A DNA stretch of 30,367 nt, taken from a virus. The first letter of the stretch is position 1. Each line of letters begins with the position of its first letter. Below, one piece after another: positions 28,228 to 30,367 of this stretch. The DNA lies in IMG/VR virus record IMGVR_UViG_3300036817_000033, positions 1-30,367 of that record. One strand, given 5' to 3'. Made by a program: the position numbers and the translations under genes. Under the pieces are notes generated by a model, which saw nothing but the letters and a program-made list of their open reading frames with translations, was not told the origin of the DNA and ran no database searches.

Positions 28228-28707
28228 TCAGTATGTACCGGCGTCGATGTTCGCTGCGGCGATGGCCGCAGATGCAGCTGCGGCGCTGGTGGTGTCGACA
28301 TAAGCCTTGTCGGCAGCGTCGGCGGCGTTCACCGGATCGCCCGCAAGGGTGAGGGTTCCGGTCATCGTCGCCCCCGTTAGGGGAACGACGGGCGTCCAGG
28401 CGAGCGCATGTCGACCGTAGGTTGAGGCGTCATTAGGGGCCTCTGGCGGGCCTGTCGTCGCCGACAGGTTGACCCACGCGCCATTGGTGCGGGCGTAGGA
28501 TTGCGCGTCGGGCGCATCGGCCTGGATCGGATCGGCGACCCAGGCATTGTTCGACCGATTGTAGAGCGTCGTGTTGACCGGGGCCTCGCTGAACCCCTTC
28601 GCCCATTGGGTCGTCTCGGGCGGCCCGAGACTGGCGACTTGCACAGTCTGGCCAACGGCGGGCGTCTGGGCGGGAACGAAGCTGGCGAGATCGAAGGCTT
28701 TGGTCAT
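28228..28707 (-). CDS. Short fibre-associated protein
   Basis: 159 residues. After an N-terminal adaptor (PAQTPAVGQTVQVASLGPP, TTQWAKGFSEAPVNTTLYNR) it has LTGATMTGTLTLAGDPVNAADAADKAYVD, a hinge repeat of the fibre genes followed by the A-A-x-K-x-Y-V-D sequence that usually ends one such unit, and finishes in an Ala-rich helix. It probably forms the link between the base fibre protein encoded upstream and the distal fibres. Confidence 0.7.
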   Translation of the reverse strand: MTKAFDLASFVPAQTPAVGQTVQVASLGPPETTQWAKGFSEAPVNTTLYNRSNNAWVADPIQADAPDAQSYARTNGAWVNLSATTGPPEAPNDASTYGRHALAWTPVVPLTGATMTGTLTLAGDPVNAADAADKAYVDTTSAAAASAAIAAANIDAGTY

Positions 28708-28710
28708 CGA

Positions 28711-30099
28711 TCAACCTGGCGGGTGATACCAAAGGATGTAGGCGTAGGCGTCTGCGGTCGGGGCGGCAGCGAAGGTCAGGGTGTCGCCGGTGCAGGCGTA
28801 CGCATTGACCGGCTCTTGCGGCACGCCATCGAGACTGATGAAAAGCTCAGTCGCATTGTTGACGGTCGGGGTCGAACCGTCAGCGTTCGTGAGGATGAAC
28901 GATGTCTGCGTCCCGTTGAAGGTCAGGGGCTTGATCTTGTCGATCTTGGTCGCGGCAGGCGCGAGCTGCGCCGGGGGCACGAGGACGTCGACGGCGAGCA
29001 CGTAACCGGCAGGGGCGGCCTTGATGAGATCGATCGCCGACGCTGCAGGATCGATGGTGTAGTCGCCAAGCGTTCCGGTGCCGTCGTCGGGCGTCAGGCG
29101 CACGCCGTTGAGGTAGACGATGACGCCATTCGAGCCATCCGGCTGCAGGGTGAACGCATGCCCGAACTGGTCGCCCGCGGTCGTCGGGTAGGCTGTCTGA
29201 GCGGCGATGGTCGGATAGAACAATGATGCGACGGTGGCGGGCGATGGCGCGCCCAAGGGCGCCCACGCCTGGCCGGTCCAGACCATCATCTCGTTGCGGT
29301 CGGTGTTGAAGTACATCGCGCCTGGCGGGAGAGGATCATTGGTCGGGGTGAAGGGCGTATTGGGCGGCCCAGGATCGGGCCACGCGCCCTGATAAAACCA
29401 GGCCAGCATGCCGAAGGCATTGGCTGACTTGTTCGCCCACCAGCGCGACGACCAATGATCGCCGGTGATCGCATTGATCGCCAGGATGTTGGGCGGGATG
29501 GGGTCGGGCATGTGCTCGGCCCATTCGATCGAGACCTGCGCATAGTCGGCCGACGTGTTGGTCGCGCCCTCGACGTCGCCAGCGTAGAAGCCGCCAGCAT
29601 TCGGGCCGAGAACCTGGGGGCCTTCCAGTCCTGGCGTTGAGGCGGGCTGCGGTTGGGCGCGTGCGCGGGCGTAGTCGGCAGCCACGATGGCTTCGCGGTG
29701 CTCGCGCGTTTGGGCAAGCGCGGTTCTGGCTTCGGCGGCGGCGATCTGGGAGGTGGCCGCCGCCGCCTCGGCCGATGCGAGCGCACTCTCGACGTCACGG
29801 GAAACGACGAGCGCATTCGCTGCAGCCGCATGCGCATTGGCTGCATCCTCCGCGATGCGGGCGCGGAGGATCTCGATCAGTTGCTTGATGAAAACGGGAT
29901 CGAACTTGTCGATCGTCATGGGCTCGCGCATGGCTTCGACCGCACGCGCCAGAGCGTTCGTCGCATCGATCAGGTTGGTGAACTGGGCGTCGAGCCGATC
30001 GCCAGGCGGCGGTTGGGTCGGGGTGCGCTGAGAGAACGCGGTGAAGTCATAGACCCGCTGGGGCCTGGTGATCGCATGCGCCTTGGAAGCTGAAGCCAT
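28711..30099 (-). CDS. Tail fibre base protein
   Basis: 462 residues. The N-terminus (RPQRVYDFTAFSQRTPTQPPPGDRLDAQFTNL, in parts) follows the pattern V-x-Y-x-F-x-x-F-x-x-x-x-P-x-x-P-P-P-G-D, common to podovirus proteins that attach fibres to the tail. Residues 55-155 are a long Ala/Glu coiled coil (ARIAEDAANAHAAAANALVV, ALASAEAAAATSQIAAAEAR). Residues 160-460 are beta-rich with a Trp/Tyr region (WSSRWWANKS; MYFNTDRNEMMVWTGQAW) and two repeats ending ...VYLNGVRLTPDD and ...ISLDGVPQEP, each preceded by F-x-x-x-x-D/A-G-S. No ribosome site precedes ATG 30099, so the start is uncertain. Confidence 0.75.
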   Translation of the reverse strand: MASASKAHAITRPQRVYDFTAFSQRTPTQPPPGDRLDAQFTNLIDATNALARAVEAMREPMTIDKFDPVFIKQLIEILRARIAEDAANAHAAAANALVVSRDVESALASAEAAAATSQIAAAEARTALAQTREHREAIVAADYARARAQPQPASTPGLEGPQVLGPNAGGFYAGDVEGATNTSADYAQVSIEWAEHMPDPIPPNILAINAITGDHWSSRWWANKSANAFGMLAWFYQGAWPDPGPPNTPFTPTNDPLPPGAMYFNTDRNEMMVWTGQAWAPLGAPSPATVASLFYPTIAAQTAYPTTAGDQFGHAFTLQPDGSNGVIVYLNGVRLTPDDGTGTLGDYTIDPAASAIDLIKAAPAGYVLAVDVLVPPAQLAPAATKIDKIKPLTFNGTQTSFILTNADGSTPTVNNATELFISLDGVPQEPVNAYACTGDTLTFAAAPTADAYAYILWYHPPG

Positions 30100-30367
30100 C
30101 GCGAGGCCAGGGAAGTTGGCTGGCTCGGGCCGAACGAGCGCGACGGCAGGCGTTGGTTCTAGCGGTGTTTGATGAAGGTGGAAAGACCCCGGCTATGGAG
30201 ATCGCGGCGATCAGGGGGTTCGAGCGCCGTGTTGAACCGGGGCCTTCCCCGCCTCCAGGCGCGACAGGCAGACGCGCCGCTGGGCGACGATCGGCGGCCG
30301 ATCGCGAGTGGCACCATAGCCCATTTTCACGGGAGCCAAAATTTTTCTACGCCAGGGAGGCAGGGGC
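30100..30367. other. Non-coding leader upstream of the tail fibre operon
   Basis: No ORF of note lies here. Two symmetric elements are seen: GATCGC-G-GCGATC (about 30201-30213) and CGATCGGC-G-GCCGATCG (30288-30304). On the minus strand, TTTGGC, 16 nt, TATGGT (about 30316-30343) is a weak sigma-70-like site pointing at the fibre genes. The region is the likely late-operon promoter zone, but no promoter is convincing. Confidence 0.4.

Overview
This window is most of the structural half of a GC-rich, T7-like (podovirus-type) tailed phage genome. The evidence is a nearly complete virion module in the expected order on the minus strand: tail fibre proteins, large terminase, portal, scaffold, major capsid, tail tubular A (gp11-like), tail tubular B (gp12-like), a gp13-like acetyltransferase fold, a gp14-like internal protein, and large internal/ejected proteins. 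No integrase, excisionase, repressor, tRNA, rRNA or CRISPR array is visible, so a temperate lifestyle is not supported here. The high GC, the DUF3309-like membrane peptide and the protein style suggest an alphaproteobacterial (perhaps Rhizobiales) host; that is inference.

Layout. Positions 1-1168 (plus strand) hold the end of a primase/helicase and two small overlapping ORFs, i.e. the tail of the replication operon. Positions 1169-1397 are a non-coding convergent junction with hairpins. From 30099 down to 1398 nearly everything is on the minus strand, with short gaps or 1-20 nt overlaps (TGATG, TAATG, GTGA, ATGA junctions) typical of one long late operon. Reading with transcription: four tail fibre/fibre-associated genes (30099-25650), small accessory genes including a lipoprotein, Pro/Gly repeat proteins, a membrane peptide and an Ig-like protein (25647-22764), terminase (22767-21199), portal (21192-18709), scaffold (18339-17266), capsid (17243-16131), a free-standing HNH nuclease (16070-15531), a conserved small protein (15521-15105), tail tubular A (15100-14366), a NUMOD4-HNH nuclease (14366-13980), tail tubular B (13976-12582), two GNAT-like proteins (12585-11646), internal/ejection proteins (11646-6739), then a 'wall and effector' block (6438-2258): a SleB plus M15-like double hydrolase, a Pro-rich peptide, a second SleB hydrolase, another Pro-rich protein and a phage ADP-ribosyltransferase-like protein. 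Three small leftmost genes follow.

Three small genes run against the operon on the plus strand (2140, 6492 and 18471). The one at 18471 has a good RBS and a perfect 12-bp bidirectional terminator, the architecture of a phage moron. The gene at 6492 encodes a membrane protein overlapping the end of the facing ejection-protein gene.

Most worth attention: (1) a short hydrophobic motif, [WFLA]-[ILV]-[NK]-x-L-F, recurs in five late proteins, four of them consecutive or nearly so, including the ART-like protein and the double hydrolase; it looks like a common virion-targeting or docking peptide. (2) An ART-like protein sits in the late block with H and Y of the H-Y-E triad present but Asn in the third position. 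(3) A collagen-like Gly-Pro insertion lies inside the portal protein. (4) A TYGTGTCG/CGACACRA octamer is concentrated in non-coding gaps next to hairpins. All calls are by reading; no database search was possible.
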